From positions 1-54,500 of the forward strand of contig NZ_QNRF01000015.1 in NCBI RefSeq assembly GCF_003314975.1: a DNA stretch of 54,500 nucleotides, read 5' to 3'. The translations under genes were made by a program, and so were the position numbers. Under the pieces are notes generated by a model. It did no database searches, was not told the DNA's origin, and was given only the letters and a program-made list of their open reading frames with translations. Shown piece after piece: positions 27,291 through 35,650 of this stretch (position 1 is the first letter of the stretch; each line of letters begins with the position of its first letter). The stretch comes from Marinomonas aquiplantarum. GTDB lineage: Bacteria > Pseudomonadota > Gammaproteobacteria > Pseudomonadales > Marinomonadaceae.

Positions 27291-27332
27291 CAAAAAAGCC
27301 TCGTTACCAAGATTTGGTCACGAGGCTTTTTA
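27291..27332. terminator. Bidirectional terminator between convergent suhB and the oxidoreductase
   Basis: GCCTCGT (27298-27304) pairs with ACGAGGC (27320-27326), extended inward by ACCAA/TTGGT, with A and T runs on either side. Confidence 0.9.
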
Positions 27333-27350
27333 TTATCAAGGACCGCCTGT

Positions 27351-28391
27351 TTAATGCTTATGATGGCTATGCTCATGATGATGATGCTCTAAGTCCTCAT
27401 GAGACGGCTGTTCTTCTGCTGGGTAATACAAGCCCATATCCTGACGTACTTCATCGAGTGTGGCTAATAATGCCAAACTGTCTTGCCAGCTATGATTGGG
27501 GCTTTGCAGTAGACCTTCTTCCAAACAACGGTTGACCTCATCTACTTCAAATTGATAGCCCATACCAGGGAAATCAAATTCGACAGCACGTTCATTTTTA
27601 GCCTCATCCACTATGCGGCACGACTTTGCACAGAACCATTCAGAATCAATTTCGATATAGCCTTTTGTACCCGATAGAATCGCACGATTCGGATGACAAG
27701 AAATCAAGGACGCTTCCAATGACGCCAGCTGCCCGTTTTCCCACCCCAACAAAATTTGCTCAAATACATCCACATCCGTGTCACCAATGACGGCTTGGTT
27801 TTGAACAAAATCCGGCTTACCAAAGAACAGCTGAGCTAAGAACACAGGGTAAATACCCACATCCAACAAAGCCCCACCACCCATTTCAAGATTCATTAGC
27901 CTATGATTCGGATCGGTTGGTGCGACAAAGTTAAAGCTCGCTTGAATGCTTTGTAAATGGCCAATTTCTCCTTCTTCAACCCATTCCAATACCTGCTCAA
28001 TCACAGGGTTAAAACGGGTCCACATGGCTTCCATAACAAAAACTTCATGTCGCTCAGCTAATTCATAAAGCTCGCTCGCTTGCGCCTCATTTAGGGTAAA
28101 AGGCTTCTCACACAATACCGCTTTACCCGCTAAGATACAGGCTTTCGCTAGGTCAAAGTGATGTACATGTGGAGTAGCAATATAAATCACATCGACTTCA
28201 TGGCTATTGATCAAGGAGAAGTAATCCACAAACGCCAGCTCTATGTCATATTTCGCCGAAAAGGCATCAGCAGACGCTTTACTCCTTGAAGCGACCGCCG
28301 TAAGCTCTCCCGACTTCACATAACGGAAATCACTCGCAAATGCATTGGCGATTTGCCCTGTACCGATAATTCCCCAGCGTAATGTCTTCAT
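27351..28391 (-). CDS. Gfo/Idh/MocA-family oxidoreductase with a histidine-rich tail
   Basis: 346 residues. N-terminal Rossmann fold (LRWGIIGTGQIANAF), the DVIYIATPHVHHF segment and the CEKPFTLN signature with catalytic Lys. The C-terminal domain has GGGALLDVGIYPVFLA. The family reduces or oxidises sugars, inositols or dihydrodiols with NAD(P); the closest impression is the trans-dihydrodiol dehydrogenase-like branch. The last ~12 residues (LEHHHHEHSHHKH) form a histidine-rich run that could bind metal. Monocistronic. Substrate unknown. Confidence 0.85.
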   Translation of the reverse strand: MKTLRWGIIGTGQIANAFASDFRYVKSGELTAVASRSKASADAFSAKYDIELAFVDYFSLINSHEVDVIYIATPHVHHFDLAKACILAGKAVLCEKPFTLNEAQASELYELAERHEVFVMEAMWTRFNPVIEQVLEWVEEGEIGHLQSIQASFNFVAPTDPNHRLMNLEMGGGALLDVGIYPVFLAQLFFGKPDFVQNQAVIGDTDVDVFEQILLGWENGQLASLEASLISCHPNRAILSGTKGYIEIDSEWFCAKSCRIVDEAKNERAVEFDFPGMGYQFEVDEVNRCLEEGLLQSPNHSWQDSLALLATLDEVRQDMGLYYPAEEQPSHEDLEHHHHEHSHHKH

Positions 28392-28479
28392 CGCTTCCCC
28401 CTCAACCTAACCAAATGCGGTCATTTCAGACGAAACAACCGAGCCGTAAAAAATGCCCTAAGTTTGACCCTAAAGGTCA

Positions 28480-29136
28480 TTATAGTCCACTGGCATTTTC
28501 TAACGCTTGAATTCGCTCCATTAAACTCGATACCTGAGACTCTAATTCATTGACTCTACTTTCAAGAGAAGCATTACTCATTGGATATGCCTCTTCTTTA
28601 GTTGAGACAGTGACTCGTTCAGAATCTAGGCAAAAGCACTCTTGAAATCGCGCTTCTCGCTTGCCCGCTTGTTTGGGTAAGACTTCAACATAAGGACCAC
28701 CTACCATGTTTTTCAGAGCCTCCAGAGCGGCTTCCACTTCCTCTCTTGAGTCAAAATCATATAAACGCCCACTTCGAGAACGCAGCTCACCTGGTGTTTG
28801 TGGCCCTCGTAAAAATAGCAAACAAATCACCGCGGTTTGTGCGGCATCGAATTTCAGGTCCGAAAACTCAGTATTACAGAATCGATGTTGATATTTGCTT
28901 ACACGGCTGTGGCCACCAGCCACTTCTGTTATCAATCCACGCTCAACAAGGGAGTCCACTGCATCCTGAACGTCTTGCTCTGACAAGGTCATCACAGGCT
29001 CACGATTAGACTTTTGGTTACAAGCGGTTTGTAATGAATTCAGGCTCAATGGATAATATTCTGGAGTCGTAATGGCTTTCTCAATGAGGCAACCAATAAC
29101 GCGCATTTCGATAAAATTAATTTCATGGTAGCTCAT
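28480..29136 (-). CDS. yceH: YceH/DUF480 family protein
   Basis: 218 residues, matching the family size. Two winged-helix-like domains: residues ~1-85 (INFIEMRVIGCLIEKAITTPEYYPLSLNSLQTACNQKSNREP) and a second with FDAAQTAVICLLFLRGPQTPGELRSRSGRLYDFDS. A C-terminal coiled coil (SRVNELESQVSSLMERIQALENA) follows. Function is not established. Its start is eight bases after the desaturase stop, so it is co-transcribed as second gene. Confidence 0.92.
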   Translation of the reverse strand: MSYHEINFIEMRVIGCLIEKAITTPEYYPLSLNSLQTACNQKSNREPVMTLSEQDVQDAVDSLVERGLITEVAGGHSRVSKYQHRFCNTEFSDLKFDAAQTAVICLLFLRGPQTPGELRSRSGRLYDFDSREEVEAALEALKNMVGGPYVEVLPKQAGKREARFQECFCLDSERVTVSTKEEAYPMSNASLESRVNELESQVSSLMERIQALENASGL

Positions 29137-29144
29137 AATATTCC

Positions 29145-29936
29145 CTATTTTTGTTTACGAATGACCAATTTAAAGGGCATGATTAATAGCGCTTTAAACG
29201 AATTAGGTTGATATGTTTTAGTATTCGGTAAGCCAATGCGGATAGCCGCATCGCCTCCAAGCGCCTGCTGACATTTAGTCGCAAATATCCCATCCCAAAT
29301 ACTCAGAAAAAAACCAAAATTACGATTTGCTTCAATGTCTCGACGCGAATGATGAATGCGGTGCATGTCTGGTGTCACAAGAACACGCCGGACGATCGAT
29401 TCCACTGGATGTGGTAAACGAGCATTAGTGTGATTAAACATGGCTGACGCGTTCAATAAAATATCGAACAGCAAAACGGCAATAACAGGAATCCCTAACA
29501 GATAAACGGCCGTCGCTTTAATCGCCAAAGACAAAATGATTTCAATAGGATGGAAACGTACCGCCGAGCTAACGTCTAACTCAGGATCGGAATGGTGAAC
29601 GCGATGAATGCGCCATAACCAAGGAATTCGGTGAAAAAGCCTATGTTGCCAATAGATCAAACAATCCAGACAAACAATACTTAATAAAATCGTCAGCCAA
29701 GTTGGCCAAGACAATTGAGAGAATAAACCGACATCGTTACCTAATAAAGCAATAAACGACAACAAAAGAGGCTGAATGAGACGAACGCAAATCGCCCCTA
29801 AAGCTAACAAGAATAAATTATGTGGCCAACGTTTACGCCACAATAATAAGGCACTTCTCGGTTGCCACCATTGCCAACCAATTAGGCACACCAAAATGAT
29901 CGCAAAAAAACCAAAACGAACAGAAAAATCAATCAT
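29145..29936 (-). CDS. Sterol desaturase/fatty acid hydroxylase family membrane protein
   Basis: 263 residues with about four membrane segments and histidine clusters of the di-iron hydroxylase superfamily: HRLFHRIPWLWRIHRVHHSD, RFHPIE, NHTN and HRIHHSRRDIEANRNFG. Such proteins hydroxylate or desaturate lipids using a di-iron centre at the inner membrane. The substrate cannot be deduced. It begins the short unit with yceH, with no ribosome site worth noting. Confidence 0.85.
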   Translation of the reverse strand: MIDFSVRFGFFAIILVCLIGWQWWQPRSALLLWRKRWPHNLFLLALGAICVRLIQPLLLSFIALLGNDVGLFSQLSWPTWLTILLSIVCLDCLIYWQHRLFHRIPWLWRIHRVHHSDPELDVSSAVRFHPIEIILSLAIKATAVYLLGIPVIAVLLFDILLNASAMFNHTNARLPHPVESIVRRVLVTPDMHRIHHSRRDIEANRNFGFFLSIWDGIFATKCQQALGGDAAIRIGLPNTKTYQPNSFKALLIMPFKLVIRKQK

Positions 29937-30044
29937 TTAGCACACAAGCAAGTTGATACTTAAAGCAGTGCATCCCGCTATGTCAAAGACCATCATGAAT
30001 GAGTGAATTGCACTCCTGCAATGCACAATACAATATGACTGACA

Positions 30045-30119
30045 CTCACGTTATAAGTTCCTTAGAACAGGCCCGATGACATAGTAATCAATACAAACAT
30101 GCCCATCTCATAACGTGAG
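30045..30119. repeat. 10-bp inverted repeat pair 55 bases apart in an intergenic region
   Basis: CTCACGTTAT (30045-30054) and ATAACGTGAG (30110-30119) are exact complements flanking 55 bases that contain a GTTC-CTTA-GAAC mini-hairpin. They lie upstream of the desaturase gene and downstream of the MalY-like gene. Confidence 0.5.
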
Positions 30120-30134
30120 GTACCTCTTCATGCA

Positions 30135-31283
30135 TCAAACAACCTTTGCTAAGGCCGCCTCAATACGATCTAAAGCTTGCTGAAGAAGACTCATCGGACA
30201 ACCAAAGTTTAGTCTAACAAATGAGGCATTGCCGAAGTCCTTACCCGATGACACACCTACGCCTGCGCTTAAGAAAAATTCATATGGATCTTCAACAGGC
30301 AAGTCAGAGGCATCAATCCAAGCAAGATAGGTTCCTTCTAAATGATTCATCTTCAGTGGCGTATCAGCCAAGCGCTGAGACAAGTAATCGCGGTTTTGGC
30401 GCAAATACTCCAATAAACTCTGGTGCCACTGCTGTCCATCCTCATACGCTGACGTGGCAGCAATTAAACCCAACATATTTGGGGAAGCCACTAAGCCAGC
30501 TCTTGCTTGCTTGAATCTTTGTCGCAACTTGGCATTTTCTATCACCGCAAAGGCATAGCCTAATCCAGCGATGTTGAAGGTCTTGCTTGGTGCCATTAAG
30601 GTAATCGTACGTTGAGCCGCATCCTCATTTAGGCTAGCAAAAGGAATATGAGGTAAATCATCCAAAATAAGGTCGCAGTGAATCTCATCACTGACCACGA
30701 CTAAGTCATATTTCTCAGCAATCGAGTGGATAGCAAGCAACTCTTCACGACGAAATACCGTACCACCAGGATTATGAGGATTGCATAACAGCACCATTTT
30801 ACTGTTTTGCTTAGCACATGCTGCTTCAAAGGCCTGCATATCAGGCAACCAGCGGTCATCCTGCAATATCATGTCAATCTTGTGTAATTCACGACCAGCG
30901 AGCTCTGGTGCCTTAGTCAAATGATAATAAACCGGCCCAGGCACGACGATACCATCACCTTTCTCTGAAAAGATTTGAACACTTAAATGTAGAGCACAAA
31001 CTAATCCTGGCAGATGCACTAAATGGTTACCAGAAATGGACCAAGCATAACGAGCGTTAAGATGATTCTGAATAGCCAGAACTAAAGCGTTCGGAGTATG
31101 TGTGTAGCCAAATACACCTTGCTCAACTCGATCTTTAAGAGCCGTTTTGATGCACTCAGGCGCATCAAAATCCATGTCAGCCACCCACATTGGAATCACT
31201 TGTTCAGGGTACTTTGCCCACTTATCACTACTCATTTCAGAACGATCAATAACACGGTCAAATACAGAAGAAGATACATCCAT
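30135..31283 (-). CDS. MalY/PatB-type cystathionine beta-lyase/aminotransferase
   Basis: 382 residues from ATG 31281-31283; a GTG five codons upstream is possible. A fold-type I PLP enzyme of the MalY/PatB class: VIPMWVADMDFDAPECI (N-terminus), LLCNPHNPGGTVFRREEL, VVVSDEIHCDLIL and the PLP lysine in APSKTFNIAGLGYAFAVI. These enzymes cleave cystathionine and other C-S compounds; PatB-like members release sulfur volatiles. It is a single gene. Substrate preference is not visible. Confidence 0.9.
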   Translation of the reverse strand: MDVSSSVFDRVIDRSEMSSDKWAKYPEQVIPMWVADMDFDAPECIKTALKDRVEQGVFGYTHTPNALVLAIQNHLNARYAWSISGNHLVHLPGLVCALHLSVQIFSEKGDGIVVPGPVYYHLTKAPELAGRELHKIDMILQDDRWLPDMQAFEAACAKQNSKMVLLCNPHNPGGTVFRREELLAIHSIAEKYDLVVVSDEIHCDLILDDLPHIPFASLNEDAAQRTITLMAPSKTFNIAGLGYAFAVIENAKLRQRFKQARAGLVASPNMLGLIAATSAYEDGQQWHQSLLEYLRQNRDYLSQRLADTPLKMNHLEGTYLAWIDASDLPVEDPYEFFLSAGVGVSSGKDFGNASFVRLNFGCPMSLLQQALDRIEAALAKVV

Positions 31284-31661
31284 CAGACAAAGCTCCACTC
31301 ATCAGTTTAACCTTCATCATACCCAGTTCATTGATAAATAACGAGAACTTGTGAGCCCCCTATGGCCTTCATCTCACAATATCTAACACAAAACCGTCAT
31401 TAAAAATTCCAACTAAATAACCCGTTTCTCATGGGAAATTTGACCAAAAAATGCAACCTCTTGCTTATTTTTTATCCCAAACCGACATAAGACTTCTCAA
31501 AAAAGACCTCAAAAAAATTTAAAAGCATATTTTTTCCAATTAAATCATATAGTTAAATTGCTTAGAGTACTAATATTTAGAATTGTCAAGGGTTGACCTA
31601 AATTGCACAATCAGCCTAGTATAGTTTTCGTTAAACAGCTGTTTAATAAAAAGGTTCATCA
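31284..31661. other. AT-rich divergent promoter region between the PatB-like and betI genes
   Basis: About 370 bases without a gene. The betI-proximal part carries the promoter and operator listed separately. The rest is AT-rich, with poly-A/T tracts and no other feature I could support. Confidence 0.45.
31593..31646 (+). promoter_or_regulatory. betI promoter with perfect palindromic operator
   Basis: TTGACC (31593-31598), an 18-base spacer and TAGTAT (31617-31622) form a sigma-70-like promoter. TTAAACAGCTGTTTAA (31631-31646) is a perfect 16-bp palindrome just at the expected start of transcription, before the betI ATG. A TetR-family repressor would block initiation there. Confidence 0.65.
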
Positions 31662-32261
31662 ATGCCCAAAGTAGGAATGCCCGAAATACGTAAGCCTCAG
31701 CTCATCGAGGCCGCCATTAAAGCCATTGATAAATATGGTTTTTCTGGTGCTACCGTCAGTGTTATTGGCAAAAAAGCAGGCGTCTCACCTGCCATTATTA
31801 ACCATTACTTTGGTGGCAAAGACGGTCTGTTTGAAGAGACCATGAAAAGCTTGATTCGTGAATTTTTTGAAGTTTTATCTGACGAAGTCATGAAATCGAA
31901 AGATAAACCCGCTAAAGATAAAGTGATGGCTATAGTTAAAGCAGGCTTTAGTCAATCTCAAACCCATCCCCAAGTGGTCAAAGCTTGGATGGGCTTTTGG
32001 GCGTCAGCCATGCACACTCCGTCACTGTTTCGTTTACAACGTGTTTATTCTAAGCGTCTTCAAAGCGCTTTGGTGCATGTATTAAAAACCGAATTTCCAG
32101 TGGCGCAAGCTCGTAATGTAGCTTGCACTGTAGCGGCGATGATTGATGGTATGTGGTTACAAGGATCTTTGGCTGGCGGTATCCACAAAGAAACATCAGC
32201 TAAACTGATAGAAGATTACTTAGATTTGGTCATGCCTGATAGAGGCTATCACTCACATTAA
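31662..32261 (+). CDS. betI: BetI-type choline-responsive repressor
   Basis: 199 residues, the normal BetI size. The N-terminal TetR domain reads MPKVGMPEIRKPQLIEAAIKAIDKYGFSGATVSVIGKKAGVSPAIINHYFGGKDGLF. The C-terminal regulatory domain has WMGFWASAMHTPSLFRLQRVYSKRL, MIDGMWLQGSLAGG, characteristic of BetI. BetI represses glycine-betaine synthesis genes and releases DNA on choline binding. Here betBA are absent and the choXWV transporter follows, so it probably controls uptake of choline. Confidence 0.93.
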   Translation: MPKVGMPEIRKPQLIEAAIKAIDKYGFSGATVSVIGKKAGVSPAIINHYFGGKDGLFEETMKSLIREFFEVLSDEVMKSKDKPAKDKVMAIVKAGFSQSQTHPQVVKAWMGFWASAMHTPSLFRLQRVYSKRLQSALVHVLKTEFPVAQARNVACTVAAMIDGMWLQGSLAGGIHKETSAKLIEDYLDLVMPDRGYHSH

Positions 32262-32318
32262 GTAACAGTAAATGCTAAAAATGGTCGAATAATACACCAT
32301 GGAGCAAGGTAGAAAGCT

Positions 32319-32340
32319 CTATATTGCAATGACAATATAG
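32319..32340 (+). promoter_or_regulatory. Inverted repeat between betI and choX
   Basis: CTATATTG (32319-32326) and CAATATAG (32333-32340) pair perfectly around CAATGA, 42 bases before choX. It could be a second operator, a mild hairpin, or an mRNA processing site; the sequence does not resemble the betI palindrome. Confidence 0.5.
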
Positions 32341-32381
32341 CACTAATCAATTTTTGATTATCACAAAAGAGAGGGTAAGGT

Positions 32382-33317
32382 ATGTTAAACAAAGCAACAA
32401 AAACCGCGATCGCCATTAGTTTGGCTAGTGTGTCAGGCTTCACAATGGCAGCCAGCTGCTCAACAGTACGTTTTTCTGATGTAGGTTGGACTGACATTAC
32501 AGCAACAACTGCCATTACGAGCGAAGTGGTAGAAGGCCTAGGATACAAATCCAAAACTCAATTGCTTTCTGTCCCGGTCACTTACACTTCACTTGCTAAC
32601 GGTGACATCGATGTTTTCTTAGGAAACTGGATGCCAACCATGCAAGCGGATATCGAACCTTACCTAAAAGCCGGCACAGTTGAAGACCTTGGTCCAAACC
32701 TAAAAGGCGCTAAATACACATTGGCCGTTAGCAAAAATGCTTATGAAGCTGGTGTCACCGATTTTGCAGCCATTGCCAAACACCGTAAAGATTTCTCTGG
32801 TCGTATCTATGGTATTGAGCCAGGTAACGACGGTAACCGCATCATCCAAGACATGATCGACTCAAACGCGTTTGGTCTTGGTGACTTCCAATTGGTTGAG
32901 TCCAGTGAAGCCGGCATGTTGTCACAAGTAAGCCGTAACACTCGCCGTGGTAAATGGATTGTATTCTTAGGTTGGGCACCACATCCAATGAACGCCAACT
33001 TCGATATGGAATACCTAGCAGGTGGTGATGATTATTTCGGTCCTAATTTCGGTGGTGCAAACGTGCACACTAATATCCGTAAAGGCTATTTAGAAGAATG
33101 TCCAAATGTTGGTAAATTGCTCACTAACCTGAAATTCTCATTGCCAATGGAAAACGAAGTCATGGGCGCCATTCTTGACGATGGTAAGAAGCCGAATGTT
33201 GCTGCTCGTGATTGGTTAAAAGCGAACCCAGGCGTTCTTGATGCTTGGTTAGAAGGCGTTAACACGACTTCTGGTAGCAATGGCCTAAGTGCTGTTAAAG
33301 CACACCTAGGGCTTTAA
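32382..33317 (+). CDS. choX: Choline ABC transporter, periplasmic binding protein
   Basis: 311 residues with signal peptide (AISLASVSGFTMA-ASC). The mature protein is an OpuAC-type substrate-binding domain with CSTVRFSDVGWTDITATTAITSEVVEGLGY and features of the ChoX group: DVFLGNWMPTMQADIEPYL, RIYGIEPGNDGNRIIQDMI, WIVFLGWAPHPMNANF. Aromatic side chains (Trp, Tyr) build the quaternary-amine cage in ChoX. It is the first structural gene of choXWV. An AGAGGG ribosome site precedes the ATG. Confidence 0.93.
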   Translation: MLNKATKTAIAISLASVSGFTMAASCSTVRFSDVGWTDITATTAITSEVVEGLGYKSKTQLLSVPVTYTSLANGDIDVFLGNWMPTMQADIEPYLKAGTVEDLGPNLKGAKYTLAVSKNAYEAGVTDFAAIAKHRKDFSGRIYGIEPGNDGNRIIQDMIDSNAFGLGDFQLVESSEAGMLSQVSRNTRRGKWIVFLGWAPHPMNANFDMEYLAGGDDYFGPNFGGANVHTNIRKGYLEECPNVGKLLTNLKFSLPMENEVMGAILDDGKKPNVAARDWLKANPGVLDAWLEGVNTTSGSNGLSAVKAHLGL

Positions 33318-33401
33318 TACCCTCTTTGTCACACCTCACCATGTTATGCAGTCCACTCGGCTGCATAACATGTCTTATTTAATCTTCGGGAGAACACTTA
33401 T

Positions 33402-34247
33402 ATGAATTGGCTGACGGATAATAAAATTCCTCTTGGCGCTTGGATGGAAAACTTTGTCGATTGGCTAGTTGATGCGGCTTCCGTTTTTTTCGACCTAGTT
33501 TCAATCACACTAGAAACTATGATTATTTCTATGGTTGATGCCATTGAATGGCTTCATCCTTTAGTTGTCATTGGCGTTGTGTTAGCCGGTGCATGGTTCC
33601 TTCATCGCAGTATCGGCCTGCTGGTTTTTATTGCCGCCGCTTTGTTACTCATTATTAATATGGGCTATTGGGTTGAGACCATCCAAACCCTAGTGCTGGT
33701 TGTGTCTGCTACCGCGATAAGCGTACTCATCGGTGTGCCAATTGGCATCGCAGCAGCGCATCGACCTTGGCTGTATACTTTATTACGCCCTATGTTGGAT
33801 TTAATGCAAACCATTCCAACCTTTGTTTACCTCATCCCAACACTCATTCTATTTGGATTAGGTTATGTACCGGGTCTGATCTCAACCATTATATTTGCCA
33901 TTGCCGCACCGATTCGCCTGACTTACCTAGGCGTTAGCAAGGTACCAAATGAATTATTAGAAGCGGGCTTAGCCTTTGGTTGTACCAAATCTAAACTGCT
34001 TTACAAAGTTGAGCTACCAGCAGCCATGCCAAGCATTATGGCAGGGGTAACTCAATGTATCATGCTGTCTCTTTCTATGGTGGTCATTGCCGCTCTCGTT
34101 GGCGCAGACGGACTCGGTAAACCGGTTGTACGTGCACTGAACACCGTAAACATCTCTCAAGGTTTTGAAGCGGGTGTTGCCATTGTCTTGGTGGCCATCA
34201 TTCTTGACCGTATTTGTAAAACCCCATCCGTTAAGAACGAGGTTTAA
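33402..34247 (+). CDS. choW: Choline ABC transporter, permease
   Basis: 281 residues, with about six to seven membrane segments and the ABC permease EAA loop (SKVPNELLEAGLAFGCTKSKLLYKVELPAAMPSIMAGV). It matches the ProW/ChoW type: LVVSATAISVLIGVPIGIAAAHRPWLYTLLRPMLDLMQTIPTFVYLIP is typical. It lies three bases before choV and forms the membrane pore with ChoV. Confidence 0.93.
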   Translation: MNWLTDNKIPLGAWMENFVDWLVDAASVFFDLVSITLETMIISMVDAIEWLHPLVVIGVVLAGAWFLHRSIGLLVFIAAALLLIINMGYWVETIQTLVLVVSATAISVLIGVPIGIAAAHRPWLYTLLRPMLDLMQTIPTFVYLIPTLILFGLGYVPGLISTIIFAIAAPIRLTYLGVSKVPNELLEAGLAFGCTKSKLLYKVELPAAMPSIMAGVTQCIMLSLSMVVIAALVGADGLGKPVVRALNTVNISQGFEAGVAIVLVAIILDRICKTPSVKNEV

Positions 34248-34250
34248 TTC

Positions 34251-35438
34251 ATGACTGTTGTATCCATTGAAAATGTCGACATTGTTTTCGGCGACAATCA
34301 AGAGAAAACCTTGCCCTTAATGGACAAAGGTCACAGCCGTGATGAAATTCTAGGCATGTCTGGCGATGTAGTTGGTGTGCAAAATGCCAACATCGAAGTC
34401 AATGAAGGTGAAATATGTGTATTAATGGGCCTATCAGGCTCTGGTAAATCGACTCTTCTGCGAGCAGTGAATGGCTTAAATAAAATTGCTCGTGGTCGCT
34501 GCCTAGTTAGAGATGGCGATAAGATGATTGATATGGCGAAGTGTGATGAAACCACTCTACGTCATATGCGTACTCATCGTGTCTCTATGGTGTTCCAAAG
34601 TTTTGCTCTGATGCCTTGGCTTACCGTACTAGAAAACGTGGCTTTCGGACTCGAGATGCAAGGCATGCCGAAAGAAGAACGTCTTCAAAAAGCTCGCGAG
34701 CAATTGAAGATGGTGAGCTTGGACCAGTGGGCCGACAAAAAGCCTGACGAACTATCTGGTGGTATGCGTCAACGTGTTGGTTTAGCACGTGCTTTTGTCA
34801 TGGACACAGATGTACTCTTAATGGATGAACCTTTCTCTGCACTGGACCCGTTAATTCGTTCTCAGTTACAAGACGAATTAATCGAATTACAGAAGCGTTT
34901 AAATAAAACCATTATTTTTGTCAGCCATGACCTAGACGAAGCGCTTAAAATTGGTACAAAAATCGCCATCATGGAATCTGCTCGTATTATCCAAGAAGAT
35001 ACGCCAGAGCAAATCGTCTTGAATCCAGCGACAGAGTACGTTGAGAAATTTGTTGCGCACACCAACCCACTCAATGTATTACGTGGTCGTTCTTTGATGA
35101 CAGCGATTGATCAATTAGCGGTAAAAGATGGTCGTATCATGGTCAATGATGACGCTTGGATTGAATTGGATGGTGGTAAGCTAATCAAAGCTCATAATCA
35201 TAATGGTGAAATAGCGACTGTAGATTGGACGCCTGAGACCATTTTAGCCAATACACCAAAAGAAGCGGTCTTCCTTGTGCCAGCAAACATTGCCATGCGT
35301 GAAGCGGTTGAAATTCGTTATCACGCAGACCAATTTATGATTCTCATGGAAGGAGATCAATGTCTTGGTGTGTTGCAGGATCACAACTTCTATCACGCCT
35401 TATTAGGCAAGCATTTCGGACGAGATGAAAGCCTCTAA
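34251..35438 (+). CDS. choV: Choline ABC transporter, ATP-binding protein
   Basis: 395 residues. The ABC domain has Walker A GLSGSGKSTLLRAVN, Q-loop FQSFALMPWLTVLENVAFGL, signature LSGGMRQRVGLARAF and Walker B VLLMDEPFSALDPL. The C-terminal region (~residues 275-395) is the extra domain seen in ProV/OpuAA-type ATPases, ending EIRYHADQFMILMEGDQCLGVLQD; CBS motifs are weak. The N-terminal extension (KTLPLMDKGHSRDEILGMSGDVVGVQNANIEV) is also typical of the ChoV group. Cytoplasmic. Operon ends in a strong terminator. Confidence 0.93.
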   Translation: MTVVSIENVDIVFGDNQEKTLPLMDKGHSRDEILGMSGDVVGVQNANIEVNEGEICVLMGLSGSGKSTLLRAVNGLNKIARGRCLVRDGDKMIDMAKCDETTLRHMRTHRVSMVFQSFALMPWLTVLENVAFGLEMQGMPKEERLQKAREQLKMVSLDQWADKKPDELSGGMRQRVGLARAFVMDTDVLLMDEPFSALDPLIRSQLQDELIELQKRLNKTIIFVSHDLDEALKIGTKIAIMESARIIQEDTPEQIVLNPATEYVEKFVAHTNPLNVLRGRSLMTAIDQLAVKDGRIMVNDDAWIELDGGKLIKAHNHNGEIATVDWTPETILANTPKEAVFLVPANIAMREAVEIRYHADQFMILMEGDQCLGVLQDHNFYHALLGKHFGRDESL

Positions 35439-35453
35439 TTTATACTAAAAAAA

Positions 35454-35478
35454 GCGAACCGAACTGGTTCGCTTTTTT
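35454..35478 (+). terminator. Rho-independent terminator of choXWV
   Basis: GCGAACC (35454-35460), loop GAACT, GGTTCGC (35466-35472), then six Ts; A tract on the other side. Sixteen bases past the choV stop. Confidence 0.92.
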
Positions 35479-35650
35479 GTATTGTGTCCTCACGCTTCCC
35501 GCACTTTAATTATGCTTTTAGAGCAGACCAAAAAACCTTTCTCTCACGAAGAATAAGCATTGCATTCAAGAAATCTATCGGTATAGTCTGCCGAAATATT
35601 AACCAGCTGCTTTTTATCAGATTTTCCAGTGAAATGAACAAGGACATGAC

